From Candidatus Poribacteria bacterium (GTDB taxonomy: Bacteria; Poribacteria; WGA-4E; WGA-3G): a stretch of 64,000 bases of DNA. The notes under the pieces were generated by a model. It had not been told where the DNA came from and made no database searches. It worked only from the letters and a program-made list of their open reading frames with translations. This document shows, in pieces, positions 52,579 to 62,067 of the stretch (the first letter of the stretch is position 1; each line of letters opens with the position of its first letter). The translations under genes and the position numbers were made by a program. The stretch covers positions 19,617 through 83,616 of the forward strand of contig JAJEGI010000129.1 of the NCBI GenBank assembly GCA_022819945.1. Reading direction: 5' to 3'.

Positions 52579-54039
52579 ATGTCAAAACGTCCAAATATCC
52601 TGTGGTACTGTACAGACCAGCAACGTTTCGATACCATCGGAGCGTTGGGAAACCCGCATATCAATACACCGAGACTCGACGAATTTGTACAGCAGTCGGT
52701 CACATTCACGCATGCCTATTGCCAGTCTCCCATCTGCACCCCATCCCGCGCAAGTTTCATGACCGGTATGTATCCGTCAGCCGTGAGCGTCACCGGCAAC
52801 GGCAACCCTGTCTTTCCCGAATATTACGAAGACCGCCTGATTACGCACGCGCTTGCACAGGACGGCTACGACTGCGGATTAATTGGTAAACTCCATCTTG
52901 CGAGTGCTTTTGATGCCCAAGAACACCGGATCAACGACGGCTATCGCTACTTCCAATATAGCCACGACCACGGCAAGCCGAACGCACTCGGACACGAATA
53001 CGCCGATTGGCAACGCGCACAGGGTGTTGATCCCGCAGCGTTGATAGCAGGCAAGGCAGATTCGCAAAAATCTCTAAACCGATCCGGACGCGTGAATGCA
53101 CCGACCCCGGAGTGCGATAACGTCCCACCGCACCTTCATCAGACCTATTGGTGTACCGAAAAAACCACCGAGTTTATTGAGAAAAACCGCCGCGAAAATC
53201 AACCGTGGCTGCTCAGCATCAACCCGTTTGACCCGCACCCGCCGTTTGATGCGCCTTGGGAATATTACCGTCGGTATGATCCAGAAACACTCCCCGGTCC
53301 GCACTTTCAGGAGAGCGACATCGCCTTCCAGTCGAAATTGACAGATGCCGGTATCGACTTCCAATCTCAGGCGAAACCCCCCGCAGAATGGGATGACAAA
53401 AAGATGCAAGCGTCTTATTACGCCATGATCGAACAACTCGACCACGAATTCGGACGTATCCTCGACTATCTCAATGCCGAAGGACTCCGTGAGGACACGA
53501 TTATTGTCTTCACATCCGACCACGGAGAGACACTCGGAGACCACGGACTCGTATACAAAGGGTGTCGTTTTTACGAAGGATCGGTGCGTGTACCTCTCAT
53601 GATTTCGTGGCCCGGTCACTTCTTGCAAGACGTTCAAAGCGATGCACTCGTCGAACTGCTTGACATTGTTCCCACCTTGTACGATGCGTTGGGTATGGAG
53701 ATTCCGTACTATGTACAAGGTAAATCGCTCGCGCCACTCTTGCGTGGTGATGTCCTCGCCGATGAACATCGGGAGGCAGTGCGTTCTGAATTTTTTGGGG
53801 CAATTGCGTTTCCAGACCAGACGCACGCAACGATGTATCGAGACCGACGCTGGAAACTCGTCGTCTACCATCAAAAAGGGATTTGTGAACTCTACGACCT
53901 CGAAAATGACCCGTGGGAACACAACGACCTTTCCGATCATGCCGATTACCAAGCCGTCAAGTGGGAACTGATGCAAAAGAGCTTCGATGCGACCGTCTAT
54001 GCACACCCGCAGATGATACCTCGTGTTGCTTCACATTAA
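52579..54039 (+). CDS. Type I sulfatase
   Basis: 486 residues. The formylglycine motif CTPSRASF (Cys53 to Arg57) is complete, so a sulfatase-modifying enzyme is needed. Metal-binding and active-site landmarks: NILWYCTDQQR, GKLHLA, FDPHPPFD, FTSDHGETLGDHG. No signal peptide is present (MSKRPNILWY), so it acts inside the cell unless exported otherwise. The organic sulfate ester is unknown. AAGGAG precedes the ATG. The membrane protein 29 bases downstream could import the substrate (inference). Confidence 0.94.
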   Translation: MSKRPNILWYCTDQQRFDTIGALGNPHINTPRLDEFVQQSVTFTHAYCQSPICTPSRASFMTGMYPSAVSVTGNGNPVFPEYYEDRLITHALAQDGYDCGLIGKLHLASAFDAQEHRINDGYRYFQYSHDHGKPNALGHEYADWQRAQGVDPAALIAGKADSQKSLNRSGRVNAPTPECDNVPPHLHQTYWCTEKTTEFIEKNRRENQPWLLSINPFDPHPPFDAPWEYYRRYDPETLPGPHFQESDIAFQSKLTDAGIDFQSQAKPPAEWDDKKMQASYYAMIEQLDHEFGRILDYLNAEGLREDTIIVFTSDHGETLGDHGLVYKGCRFYEGSVRVPLMISWPGHFLQDVQSDALVELLDIVPTLYDALGMEIPYYVQGKSLAPLLRGDVLADEHREAVRSEFFGAIAFPDQTHATMYRDRRWKLVVYHQKGICELYDLENDPWEHNDLSDHADYQAVKWELMQKSFDATVYAHPQMIPRVASH

Positions 54040-54068
54040 TACTTTAGTCGATAAAAAGGGGGAAATGG

Positions 54069-55982
54069 ATGACCGTACGCGCAGTTTTGATCGGTTTGGT
54101 ACTCGTCATCGTCCAAACGGCAATTACCCCCTATAATGACTACTACCTTCAAGGCACTGATATTTCAGGAAATCACTTTCCTTTGGGGGCAGTATTTACG
54201 CTGATTTTTCTCACCTTAGTCATCAATCCTATACTGAAAAAAGCATTTCCTCGAGCAGTATTGAGTCCAGCGGAGTTGATGGTAATATGGGTGATGATGG
54301 GAGTCGCTTCAGCAATTCCGTCGAAAGGAATGATTGGGTACCTACTCCCCTATTTGGCAGCACCCGTCTATTTTGCGACACCTGAAAACGAATGGGCAGA
54401 AACGCTGCATCCGCACTTTCCCGAATGGCTGATTGTCTGGGATACGCACGCCGTTACGGATTTCTATGAAGGCGAGTCGTCTGTGCCTTGGGCACTCTGG
54501 ATAAAACCACTCATCGTCTGGACGGTTTTCATTCTCCTGCTCTACTGCCTGATTATCTGCGTGTCGATTGTAATAAGAAAACAGTGGATTGAACGCGAGC
54601 GGTTCATATTCCCGCTTGTTACGGTGCCAGTAGAGATGGTGCAGCAAGCCTCAACGCATCGTCCACTGGATGGGTTTTTCAGGAATCCACTGGTATGGGT
54701 GGGATTTGGGTTCGCCGCTGCATTTCATCTGCTCAACGGGCTGCACGAGTATGTTCCTGAACTCCCGTCTATTCCGAATCGGTACGATCTATACACCCCG
54801 TTCACGGAACGTCCGTGGATCGTGATGGGGTGGTGGCCCCAATTTCGGTTCTTTCTCTATTTCTCCGTTATCGGTATAACCTATTTTCTCGCTATGGAGG
54901 TGTCGTTTAGCTGCTGGTTCTTTTTTCTATTCTTCAAGCTGCAGTACATCATCATCAACGCTTTTGCGATTCCTATCAGCCCGTGGATCTCTGTGAGGGG
55001 ACAGACGATGGCTGCCTATGTCGTTATGGTGCTTGCCTTCCTACTCAATAGTCGTGCGCATATAAAAGACCTTCTGAGGCGAACATTTCTGGAGTCGGCT
55101 GCCTCCACAACGATTGACGACGCAGATGAAGCATTGCCGTATAGATGGGCAGTGCTGGGAACAATCTTTAGTTTTCTACTACTCGCAGGTCTCTGTGTCT
55201 ATGCTGGCATGTCGCTTTGGGTCGCTTGTAGTATTATCGTACTTTTCCTGATCGCTTCTACTGCCCTAACATGGATGGTGGTCAACGGCGGGATGTTACT
55301 GATTCAGGCACCGATGTACCCTGTGGAATACTTCGAGATTATCGCTGGCTCAAGAATCATCAACGCGAACAGCTTGGCACTCTTAGGATTTCAGCGGGTG
55401 ATGATGCGCGACTGGGGCGGCATTTTGATGCCGAGCGTGCTCCACGGATTCAAAGCCGCAGACCCACTCCGATTAAATCGGAGAAGCATACTCGGCGCGA
55501 TGGGACTCGCTATCGTTGTCGCTATCGTTGTTTCCTACGCTGCATCGTTGCCTTTGATCTATGAAAAAGGTGGCTTGAATCTACAAAGAGGTCCCTTCAT
55601 CGGATCGCCGAGGTATTTCAATCACATGGTTTCCCTGATTCAGTATCCAAAAGACCCGAAATTAGGAGAAGCCTACAGCATGATTCTCGGTGCCGGCATC
55701 ACCGGCTTCCTACTGATTATGCAGCGGCAATTTATGTGGTGGCAACTTCACCCGATTGGGTATGTGATGGGCGCGGTTTATTCTTCCTATTTTCTTTGGT
55801 CTTGTATGTGTGTCGGCTGGTTTCTGAAGTATTTGGCACTCAAATCAGGCGGCATCGGATACTATCGCAGATTCCGTCCACTCTTTATGGGATTCATCAT
55901 AGGCGAGTTTGGCATCGTCGGATTTTGGATGGTACTTGGAATGTTTACCGGCGTTAATTACCAAGGTGCATTACCCGGATAA
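54069..55982 (+). CDS. DUF6785/DUF6784-type polytopic membrane protein
   Basis: 637 residues with about 14 hydrophobic helices. Recognisable segments: TPYNDYYLQGTDISGNHFPLG, LSPAELMVIWVMMGVASAIP, ERERFIFPLVTVPVEMVQQ and GGIGYYRRFRPLFMGFIIG. The family is uncharacterised and resembles oligopeptide-type transporters in organisation. A weak site (AAGGGGGAA) precedes ATG 54069. It is 29 bases after the sulfatase and probably translated from the same mRNA. It converges on the sigma-WD40 gene with 10 bases between stops. Confidence 0.85.
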   Translation: MTVRAVLIGLVLVIVQTAITPYNDYYLQGTDISGNHFPLGAVFTLIFLTLVINPILKKAFPRAVLSPAELMVIWVMMGVASAIPSKGMIGYLLPYLAAPVYFATPENEWAETLHPHFPEWLIVWDTHAVTDFYEGESSVPWALWIKPLIVWTVFILLLYCLIICVSIVIRKQWIERERFIFPLVTVPVEMVQQASTHRPLDGFFRNPLVWVGFGFAAAFHLLNGLHEYVPELPSIPNRYDLYTPFTERPWIVMGWWPQFRFFLYFSVIGITYFLAMEVSFSCWFFFLFFKLQYIIINAFAIPISPWISVRGQTMAAYVVMVLAFLLNSRAHIKDLLRRTFLESAASTTIDDADEALPYRWAVLGTIFSFLLLAGLCVYAGMSLWVACSIIVLFLIASTALTWMVVNGGMLLIQAPMYPVEYFEIIAGSRIINANSLALLGFQRVMMRDWGGILMPSVLHGFKAADPLRLNRRSILGAMGLAIVVAIVVSYAASLPLIYEKGGLNLQRGPFIGSPRYFNHMVSLIQYPKDPKLGEAYSMILGAGITGFLLIMQRQFMWWQLHPIGYVMGAVYSSYFLWSCMCVGWFLKYLALKSGGIGYYRRFRPLFMGFIIGEFGIVGFWMVLGMFTGVNYQGALPG

Positions 55983-55992
55983 TTTTCGTTTT

Positions 55993-58737
55993 TTACGGAT
56001 TTATCTCCCAGATGAGCACAGAGCCATCATCGCTGCCACTAACGAGGGTTTTACCATCCGAACTAAACGCGATACTTCTGACCCAATTTCCGTGACCGGT
56101 CAGGGTTTTCTTAGGCTCACCTGTGTGTGGATCCCATAGGCGGATGTCGCTGTCTACGCTCCCACTCGCGAGCGTTTTGCCATCCGGACTGAACGCCAGA
56201 CTGAACACCCAATGTGTATGTCCGACGAGTGTCATTTTTCTTTTCCCTGTCCCTATATCCCATAGATGAATAACATTATCACCGCCGCCACTTGCAAGGG
56301 TTTTCCCATCAGGACTAAACGCCACACTCTTGACACCTTCAACACTGGAGTGACCGTTATCGACCCCTTCAAACTCACCGGCATGTCCGGTAAGTATTCT
56401 CTCGGTCTCACCAGTGTTAACATTCCACAATCGAATCGTATTGTCATCGCTCCCACTTGCGAGGGTTTTTCCATCTGGACTAAATGCCACGCTATAGACT
56501 CTGTGCTGATGTCCGTTGAGCGTTCTTTTATGTTCACCCGTGTGCATATTCCACAGACGGATCGTCATGTCCTCGCTGCCACTCGCGAGTATATTTCCAT
56601 CCGGACTGAGTGCCATGCTATGCATACCCCACGTATGCCCGGTAAGTAGCATTTTTTCTTCGCCAGTACCTGCATTCTGGAGACGGATGTCTAAACCATC
56701 TGCATAAGCAAGCGTTTTTCCATTTTCGCTAAATACCAAACCTGATGCCTCGTACCCTTTTTTGAATGTTTTCAAGTGTAGTCCGGTTTCCGCATCCCAG
56801 AAACGAATACTGCCATCGCTATACCCACTTGCAAAAAATTTTCCATCAGGATTGAACGCTACGCTATAGACGTAATCCGTATGTCCAGTGATTGCATGCT
56901 TTTGATCGCCTGTGCGGACATCCCAGATACGGATAGTGCCATCACCACTTCCGCTACTTGCGAGGGTTTTACCATCCGGACTGAAGGCTAAACCCTCAAT
57001 ATCCCCCGTGTGTTCAGTGAATTTTCGCTTCTGTTCACCTGTGCAGACATCCCAGATACGTACTGTTTCGTCTATATATGATGAACTTGCGAGGGTTTTA
57101 CCATCCGGACTAAACACTACGCTTTGAACATCCTCCGAATGCCCACTGAGTTTTCGCTTGAGTTTACCTGTGTTTAAATCTGAAAGATAGATATGACCAT
57201 CTCTACTGCCAATAGCGACTATTTCTCCATCTGGACTGAAGGCTGTGTTAAATACACTATCTGTCATCTCCACAGTGAACGTTTTCTTCAGTTTACTGGT
57301 GACCGTATCCGATATAGAGATTTCGCCACCCCAAGTTACACTCACAATTGTTTTTCCATCAGGACTGAATGATAAATCACTGATATGTTCTGGGAGTCCT
57401 GTGAGCGTGCTTTTCTGTTCTCCGGTGATAGTGTCCCAAAATCGGATAGTACCGCCACTTCCGTTGGCAAGTGTTTGCCCATCAGGACTGAATTCCAAGT
57501 TTGAGACCGATTCCGTGCTCCCGGTGAGCACTTTTTGGGCACCTGTACTCCTATGCCACAGTAAAATGGTGCCATCGTTGCCGCCACTCGCAAGGATGTT
57601 TCCATCCGGACTGAACGCAAGACACTTGACTGCACTCGTGTGTGCTGTAAGAAGTCCGATCTCTTGATATGTTGTTGTGTCGTAGAGCCAAATACCGATC
57701 CCCGTCGCAACAACGAGAATTGCCCCATCGGAAGAATACTGTATTTCACGTATCTTACCTTTACCAAGGCGCGCTTTAGCACCTTCTGGTAGATGCCATT
57801 GCATGGCTTCTTGTGCTGTATTATTTTTCATGGACTGAGTTCCTGTTGGTAAACCTTTGTTGCTGTTTCTACCGGGGATAGCATCGCTGCCAACTCGGTT
57901 CTGCACATCGGGTTTCGATATGATACTACGGATAACCGGTGCGTCAACGATTTCAATAGTGCTTTCTGATTGCGCATCGAAACTATAAGGCGGCTGAGAA
58001 CGCGCGATGAATTGATTGCTCGCTCCCATCAACAAAATAATCAAAATAGCAGATGAACCCAGAGCCGCTAACGGCAGAAACGGTTTACCACCTGAAGGGG
58101 ATGTCTGTTTGATTGTCCTAACGTTCCGCATAATGTTTTCGATGAGATTTGGACTTAATGGGATGCTACCAAGGGTTTCTTGAATTATGTGTTCTTCGTT
58201 CTTTAGTCGTTTTCGCGCACGTTGAAGTCGACTTCTAACCGTGTTCGGGGACACCCCTAAAAACTTGCTAATTTCTTTACCACTCATTTCTCCGAGGTAG
58301 TAAAGTACCATCACCGTCCGCTCACTTTCCGGCAGTTTTTCCATGAGCTTTTGCACGATTTGACGGCGATGCTCAACAGCTGTCCCTTCACGTTGTTCGC
58401 GGATATAGTTCGAGTGAGCGGTTTCTTCGAGTGTTTCCGCATCAGTCGTTTCCAGGGACTGCGTCCGCAGTTGCTGCTTCCGAAACCAGGCTCTGCAAAG
58501 CCGATCCGCAATCACATAGAGCCATCCGGCAAACTGACTCGGATTTTTCAACGCAGCGAGTTTTTTGTGTGCTTGCAGGAAAGTGTCTTGGGTGATCTCC
58601 TCAGCGATATGGAAATCTCCGACTTTCCGCCATGCCAAGGCGTGGACACTTTTTTGGTATTTCTTAACTAAAATACCGAAAGCATTCTCGTCCCCTGACA
58701 ATATGCTGTGAATCAGTTCAACGTCGTCTTTTTCCAT
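55993..58737 (-). CDS. ECF sigma factor fused via a transmembrane helix to 14 WD40 repeats
   Basis: 914 residues. Region 2 (about 22-92, YQKSVHALAWRKVGDFHIAEEITQDTFLQAHKK) and region 4 (about 125-182, MSGKEISKFLGVSPNTVRSRLQ) form an ECF sigma factor. One transmembrane helix follows (about 220-241). After a Ser/Thr-rich linker, 14 WD40 units run from about 330 to the end, each with an SPDG-type turn and GH...W(D/N) pattern; 14 fits two seven-bladed propellers. The topology predicts sigma domains in the cytoplasm and propellers outside, so the protein is likely a one-component sensor-sigma factor. ATG 58737 follows GGGAGG with 6-base spacing. No anti-sigma gene is adjacent. Confidence 0.92.
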   Translation of the reverse strand: MEKDDVELIHSILSGDENAFGILVKKYQKSVHALAWRKVGDFHIAEEITQDTFLQAHKKLAALKNPSQFAGWLYVIADRLCRAWFRKQQLRTQSLETTDAETLEETAHSNYIREQREGTAVEHRRQIVQKLMEKLPESERTVMVLYYLGEMSGKEISKFLGVSPNTVRSRLQRARKRLKNEEHIIQETLGSIPLSPNLIENIMRNVRTIKQTSPSGGKPFLPLAALGSSAILIILLMGASNQFIARSQPPYSFDAQSESTIEIVDAPVIRSIISKPDVQNRVGSDAIPGRNSNKGLPTGTQSMKNNTAQEAMQWHLPEGAKARLGKGKIREIQYSSDGAILVVATGIGIWLYDTTTYQEIGLLTAHTSAVKCLAFSPDGNILASGGNDGTILLWHRSTGAQKVLTGSTESVSNLEFSPDGQTLANGSGGTIRFWDTITGEQKSTLTGLPEHISDLSFSPDGKTIVSVTWGGEISISDTVTSKLKKTFTVEMTDSVFNTAFSPDGEIVAIGSRDGHIYLSDLNTGKLKRKLSGHSEDVQSVVFSPDGKTLASSSYIDETVRIWDVCTGEQKRKFTEHTGDIEGLAFSPDGKTLASSGSGDGTIRIWDVRTGDQKHAITGHTDYVYSVAFNPDGKFFASGYSDGSIRFWDAETGLHLKTFKKGYEASGLVFSENGKTLAYADGLDIRLQNAGTGEEKMLLTGHTWGMHSMALSPDGNILASGSEDMTIRLWNMHTGEHKRTLNGHQHRVYSVAFSPDGKTLASGSDDNTIRLWNVNTGETERILTGHAGEFEGVDNGHSSVEGVKSVAFSPDGKTLASGGGDNVIHLWDIGTGKRKMTLVGHTHWVFSLAFSPDGKTLASGSVDSDIRLWDPHTGEPKKTLTGHGNWVRSIAFSSDGKTLVSGSDDGSVLIWEINP

Positions 58738-58900
58738 CAGAAACCTCCCGTAACTAAAAGGACGGACGCAACACATAAAGAAACCCTTTATGCCTTGTCT
58801 GCGTGCGTCTTAACCTATTTAGACTTACAATTAATAGTGACGCGATTTTACGGGCGATATGTTGCAAAGTTGTCACAATTGAAAAAAAATCGCGGGAAGT

Positions 58901-60034
58901 TTAAGATATACCGAAGTGATCGGAGCCTGGCATCAGATGTTCCCTTGCAACTTCTGCGTTTATTTCAACACCCAGTCCCGGTTGCTCCGGCACCACGAAT
59001 GCGTTATCTTGCATAAGCGGTGCATCGGAAATTGCGAGATCCCATCGCCAATCCACCTGATCGGCATGATACGGGAGTTCCATCACAATAAAGTTCCGCA
59101 CCGCAGCGCAGACGTGTGCCGTCGCTGTCATGCCAATTGGGGATGTGATGTTATGCGCCGCAAACGGCATATAATAAAGGTCTGCCAGATCCGCAATCTT
59201 TTTCGCCTCAAGTATCCCGCCGGTGCCAGATACGTCAACATGGAGCATATCACAGGCTTGTGTCTGGATCAGTTCCCTGAAACCGTCCCGACGAAATAGG
59301 AATTCACCGGTACAGATCGGAATAGACGTTGCAGAACTTACCTTCGCCATCGCTTCAACGTTATCGTTCGGCACAGGGTCTTCCAAGAACATCAAATCGA
59401 ACGGCTCTAAACGTTCAGCGAGTTTCATCGCCGAATGGACGCTGAATAGGCTATGACAGTCGATACTAATATCAATGCCATCCCCGGCCGCCTCTCGTGC
59501 AGCAGCAACCAACGCTGTCATTTTTTGTAATTCTGCTGTACTTAATTCGCGATTGACCGCATCTTGTTTAAGCTCATTTGCGGAGTTGTCGATGTCAAAC
59601 TTAATCGCTTGGTAACCGTCTGAAACGCCTTCTTTCGCACGTTTTGCCCAACCCTCTGGCGTGTTTCCGCGTCCATGACCCACATCGGCATAGAGTCGAA
59701 TCCGATCCCGATACTTCCCCCCTAACAGCTGATAGACCGGCGCCCCAAGGCTCTTGCCCAGCAGATCCCAGAGTGCTGTTTCTATCCCACCGATCGCCGA
59801 TAGACCCATCGCATATCGGTTGCTCGCCGCACCGATCAGTCGGTGGTAGAGCGGTTCTATATTTCTCGGATCTGTGCCGATGAGTCTGTTCTTGAATTGC
59901 AGAATAATTTCGGCGATACCTGCCCCAGGATGTGCCTCACCTATTCCCGTCAATCCCGCGTCGGTTTCAATCTGGACGTAGTTCCACTGTTTGTAGCCTT
60001 TTAGCGTCATCGCTTTTACATCGGTAATTTTCAC
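58901..60034 (-). CDS. Enolase-superfamily dehydratase-like enzyme
   Basis: 377 residues. Cap domain motif LTGIGEAHPGAG; catalytic IKFDID in place of the usual KxK; ligand motifs SIDCHS, FLEDPVP and CTGEFL; then the His of FAAHN. This resembles galactonate/mannonate dehydratase-type members. It dehydrates an acid sugar (substrate unknown). GTG 60034 has AAGGAG 7 bases upstream. It stands between the sigma-WD40 gene and a 449-base gap. Confidence 0.9.
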   Translation of the reverse strand: MKITDVKAMTLKGYKQWNYVQIETDAGLTGIGEAHPGAGIAEIILQFKNRLIGTDPRNIEPLYHRLIGAASNRYAMGLSAIGGIETALWDLLGKSLGAPVYQLLGGKYRDRIRLYADVGHGRGNTPEGWAKRAKEGVSDGYQAIKFDIDNSANELKQDAVNRELSTAELQKMTALVAAAREAAGDGIDISIDCHSLFSVHSAMKLAERLEPFDLMFLEDPVPNDNVEAMAKVSSATSIPICTGEFLFRRDGFRELIQTQACDMLHVDVSGTGGILEAKKIADLADLYYMPFAAHNITSPIGMTATAHVCAAVRNFIVMELPYHADQVDWRWDLAISDAPLMQDNAFVVPEQPGLGVEINAEVAREHLMPGSDHFGIS

Positions 60035-60483
60035 GCCTACTCTCCTTTGTCAATCGGTTGAGAAATTCAATAGATATTGCATCCGCTAAGCATTCATGAT
60101 AACATGTATATTGAGATTGCGCAACAACGACCAAGGAAGATACCAGAGCCATTCAGTTTCCCATTTTCTACCGGTTGTATGGAATAAGTGGGACCACGTA
60201 CCTCTCCAAAAATGTCGGAAAACGGTGTAAAATTTCATAGTTTTCATAGCAAAATTAGAAAGTTGTGAATTTTACGAAAGACCATAAAACTAATCTACAA
60301 CTGGGTTCTTGGCGGCTTTGATAGAGACTTCTTTGAAAGCTGCTATGAAATTTGCTATGATTGTCTAAATTAGGATTTTCAGGATAAGAGGTACTGCCGG
60401 ATAGCCAACTGTCCATTACGGAATTGCCTAATTATTTTAAATCTCGTAGAGAAGAACTGAATGGATTTGAAGGAGATTAGCCA
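60035..60483. other. 449-bp divergent intergenic region
   Basis: AT-rich, with short inverted words (GTAAAATT at 60227-60234 and AATTTTAC at 60268-60275) and repeated TTTCATAG/GCTATGAA words. It must hold promoters for the dehydratase and PhyH genes, but I could not assign clear -35/-10 boxes. No gene was seen. Confidence 0.45.
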
Positions 60484-61392
60484 ATGACAGACCAAGAAAT
60501 CAAGACCGCTTATGAACGTGACGGGTATGTGGTGATCAAGGACATCATTAATGATAAAGATTTGGATCCCATCCGCGACTTTATCAAGGTGAAGGTCGAT
60601 GCCTACAGCCGCGAGTTGTATAATGAAGGCAAACTATCCTCACGCTATGAGGACGAATCTTTTGAGAGACGGTATGCTGCGATCTGCGAAGAGTTGGATA
60701 TCCTGCCGCGTAACTGGAGTTTTGGGATGTTCGGACGTGAGTTTTACGATCTCTACAACCTCCCCGGCGTTCTCAATGTGCTTCGTCTGCTCTTAGGGCC
60801 TGAAGTCTCGAATATCGGGACACCAGCGTTACGGACGAAACTCCCCAGAAGCGTGATTACCTCGTTCCCGTGGCACCAAGACAGCCAATATCTTGACCAG
60901 TCAACCATTGGAAAGAAGGAGAAGCACACAGGCGATCTCCACATGGTTACGGTGTGGGTACCGCTTGTCGAAGCGACAGTCGAAAATGGGTGTTGCTGGG
61001 TTATTCCGGGCAGCCACCGTTGGGGTTTATTAGACGGTGCGCGTGGCGCAGATTCAAACGTCCGGATGGAGGAGGATGTCGAGGCGCGTGGCACGCCGGT
61101 GCCTATTCCGCTTGAACCGGGTGGTGCTTTGTTCATGTCGAATCTCTGCGTACATACCAGCAAGGTGAACACAACACGGAAATCCCGATGGAGCATCGAC
61201 TTCCGCTATTTTCCTACACCGGATCGCGCTGAATTGACTGACGAGCAGCGTGAAGCCGCCGAATTCGTGAAAGACAAAGCATTGGCAGGCGGTAGAGTAC
61301 CGCTCGTCGTCCTCACTGAAGGCGACAAACCGACCTGGGAGGAATGGGAGACACAAGTTTCAGCACAACAGGCGCGTCGGAATCAACGTTAA
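60484..61392 (+). CDS. Phytanoyl-CoA dioxygenase (PhyH) family protein
   Basis: 302 residues. The metal ligands are His131 and Asp133 in WHQDSQY, with the distal His in NLCVHTSKVN (about 222) and the 2-oxoglutarate Arg in KSRWSIDFRY. A Cys-rich ENGCCWVIPGSHRWG segment is typical of a PhyH subgroup. The substrate is unknown. AAGGAG precedes the ATG by 9 bases. It ends in a region with a GTAGGGG palindrome at 61430-61457. Confidence 0.92.
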   Translation: MTDQEIKTAYERDGYVVIKDIINDKDLDPIRDFIKVKVDAYSRELYNEGKLSSRYEDESFERRYAAICEELDILPRNWSFGMFGREFYDLYNLPGVLNVLRLLLGPEVSNIGTPALRTKLPRSVITSFPWHQDSQYLDQSTIGKKEKHTGDLHMVTVWVPLVEATVENGCCWVIPGSHRWGLLDGARGADSNVRMEEDVEARGTPVPIPLEPGGALFMSNLCVHTSKVNTTRKSRWSIDFRYFPTPDRAELTDEQREAAEFVKDKALAGGRVPLVVLTEGDKPTWEEWETQVSAQQARRNQR

Positions 61393-61429
61393 AATGGCTG
61401 TCGGTTTCCATCAGCAGTCGACTGTTGAT

Positions 61430-61457
61430 GTAGGGGACGAGGTAACCCCGCCCCTAC
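61430..61457. repeat. GTAGGGG...CCCCTAC palindrome
   Basis: Seven-base arms GTAGGGG (61430-61436) and CCCCTAC (61451-61457) with extra inner pairing. It belongs to a palindrome class common in bacterial intergenic DNA. Convergent genes on both sides suggest a possible terminator role, but no T-run is present. Confidence 0.6.
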
Positions 61458-61483
61458 GAAAACCGAGCATTTTCGATAGCGAT

Positions 61484-61996
61484 TTAAAAATAGGCATGTA
61501 TGCCCGTTCCCACGTAAACGCCAGCGAGTCCGTTAGATTGAAAGTCATCTTTTTCTTTCCCAAAGCCTTGACCGACTTCCATGTTCAGCCCCAGAGGAAT
61601 CCCACCAAGTGAAAATACGATCTCACCGCCAAAAGCGAGTCCGCCGGCTAACCTCGTAGTGAGGATATCCTTTCTTTTTTCGTATTGCCAAGCCCCTTCT
61701 AAGGTAAAATAGAGTCTGGATATGTTCCATTTGCCTTGATGCTCAAATATGGCATACGAGATACCGCCTCCTAACATGTGGTCGCTATTCTCATCACTGA
61801 GGATAAAACGTCCAACCGTTTGAAGGTATACGGGCGCCAGTCCAGTATAACGAAAGCTGACACCCCCAAACGCTGGCGTCGCGCCTTGAAGTCCGATACC
61901 AAAATCTTTGGTCAGATTCGACTCTTGTGCCTGAGCCGATAAACTTAAGGTTATTCCGAAAAAGATGCAGGTGAGATAAAAAGTCAAGCGTTTCAT
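61484..61996 (-). CDS. Small outer-membrane beta-barrel-like protein
   Basis: 170 residues. A signal peptide (MKRLTFYLTCIFFGITLSLSAQA) precedes alternating Gly/aromatic strands (LARLGVYVG-like, FGVSFRYTG, AGVYVGTGIHAYF), ending in Phe, which suits an eight-stranded barrel such as OmpA-like or YjbH-like. No substrate-specific motif is seen. AAGGAG precedes the ATG. The gap to the upstream VCBS gene is 71 bases on the same strand, so it may be cotranscribed. Confidence 0.75.
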   Translation of the reverse strand: MKRLTFYLTCIFFGITLSLSAQAQESNLTKDFGIGLQGATPAFGGVSFRYTGLAPVYLQTVGRFILSDENSDHMLGGGISYAIFEHQGKWNISRLYFTLEGAWQYEKRKDILTTRLAGGLAFGGEIVFSLGGIPLGLNMEVGQGFGKEKDDFQSNGLAGVYVGTGIHAYF

Positions 61997-62067
61997 TGTT
62001 TTTCTCCTTCAATAAATTGGGCCCGTTCTGGAAACCCTGTTTAAAAAAAATAAGCTACCCATTTTGT

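Noticed and set aside
56253..57667. Long reading frames on the plus strand opposite the WD40 repeats
   Set aside because: They are shadows produced by the repeated coding DNA of the minus-strand propeller gene; they have no ribosome sites or protein features.
56000..57700. Regular repeated DNA words about 120-130 bases apart that could suggest an array
   Set aside because: The period equals the WD40 repeat length and the copies diverge at synonymous positions, so this is protein repeat coding, not CRISPR or satellite DNA.
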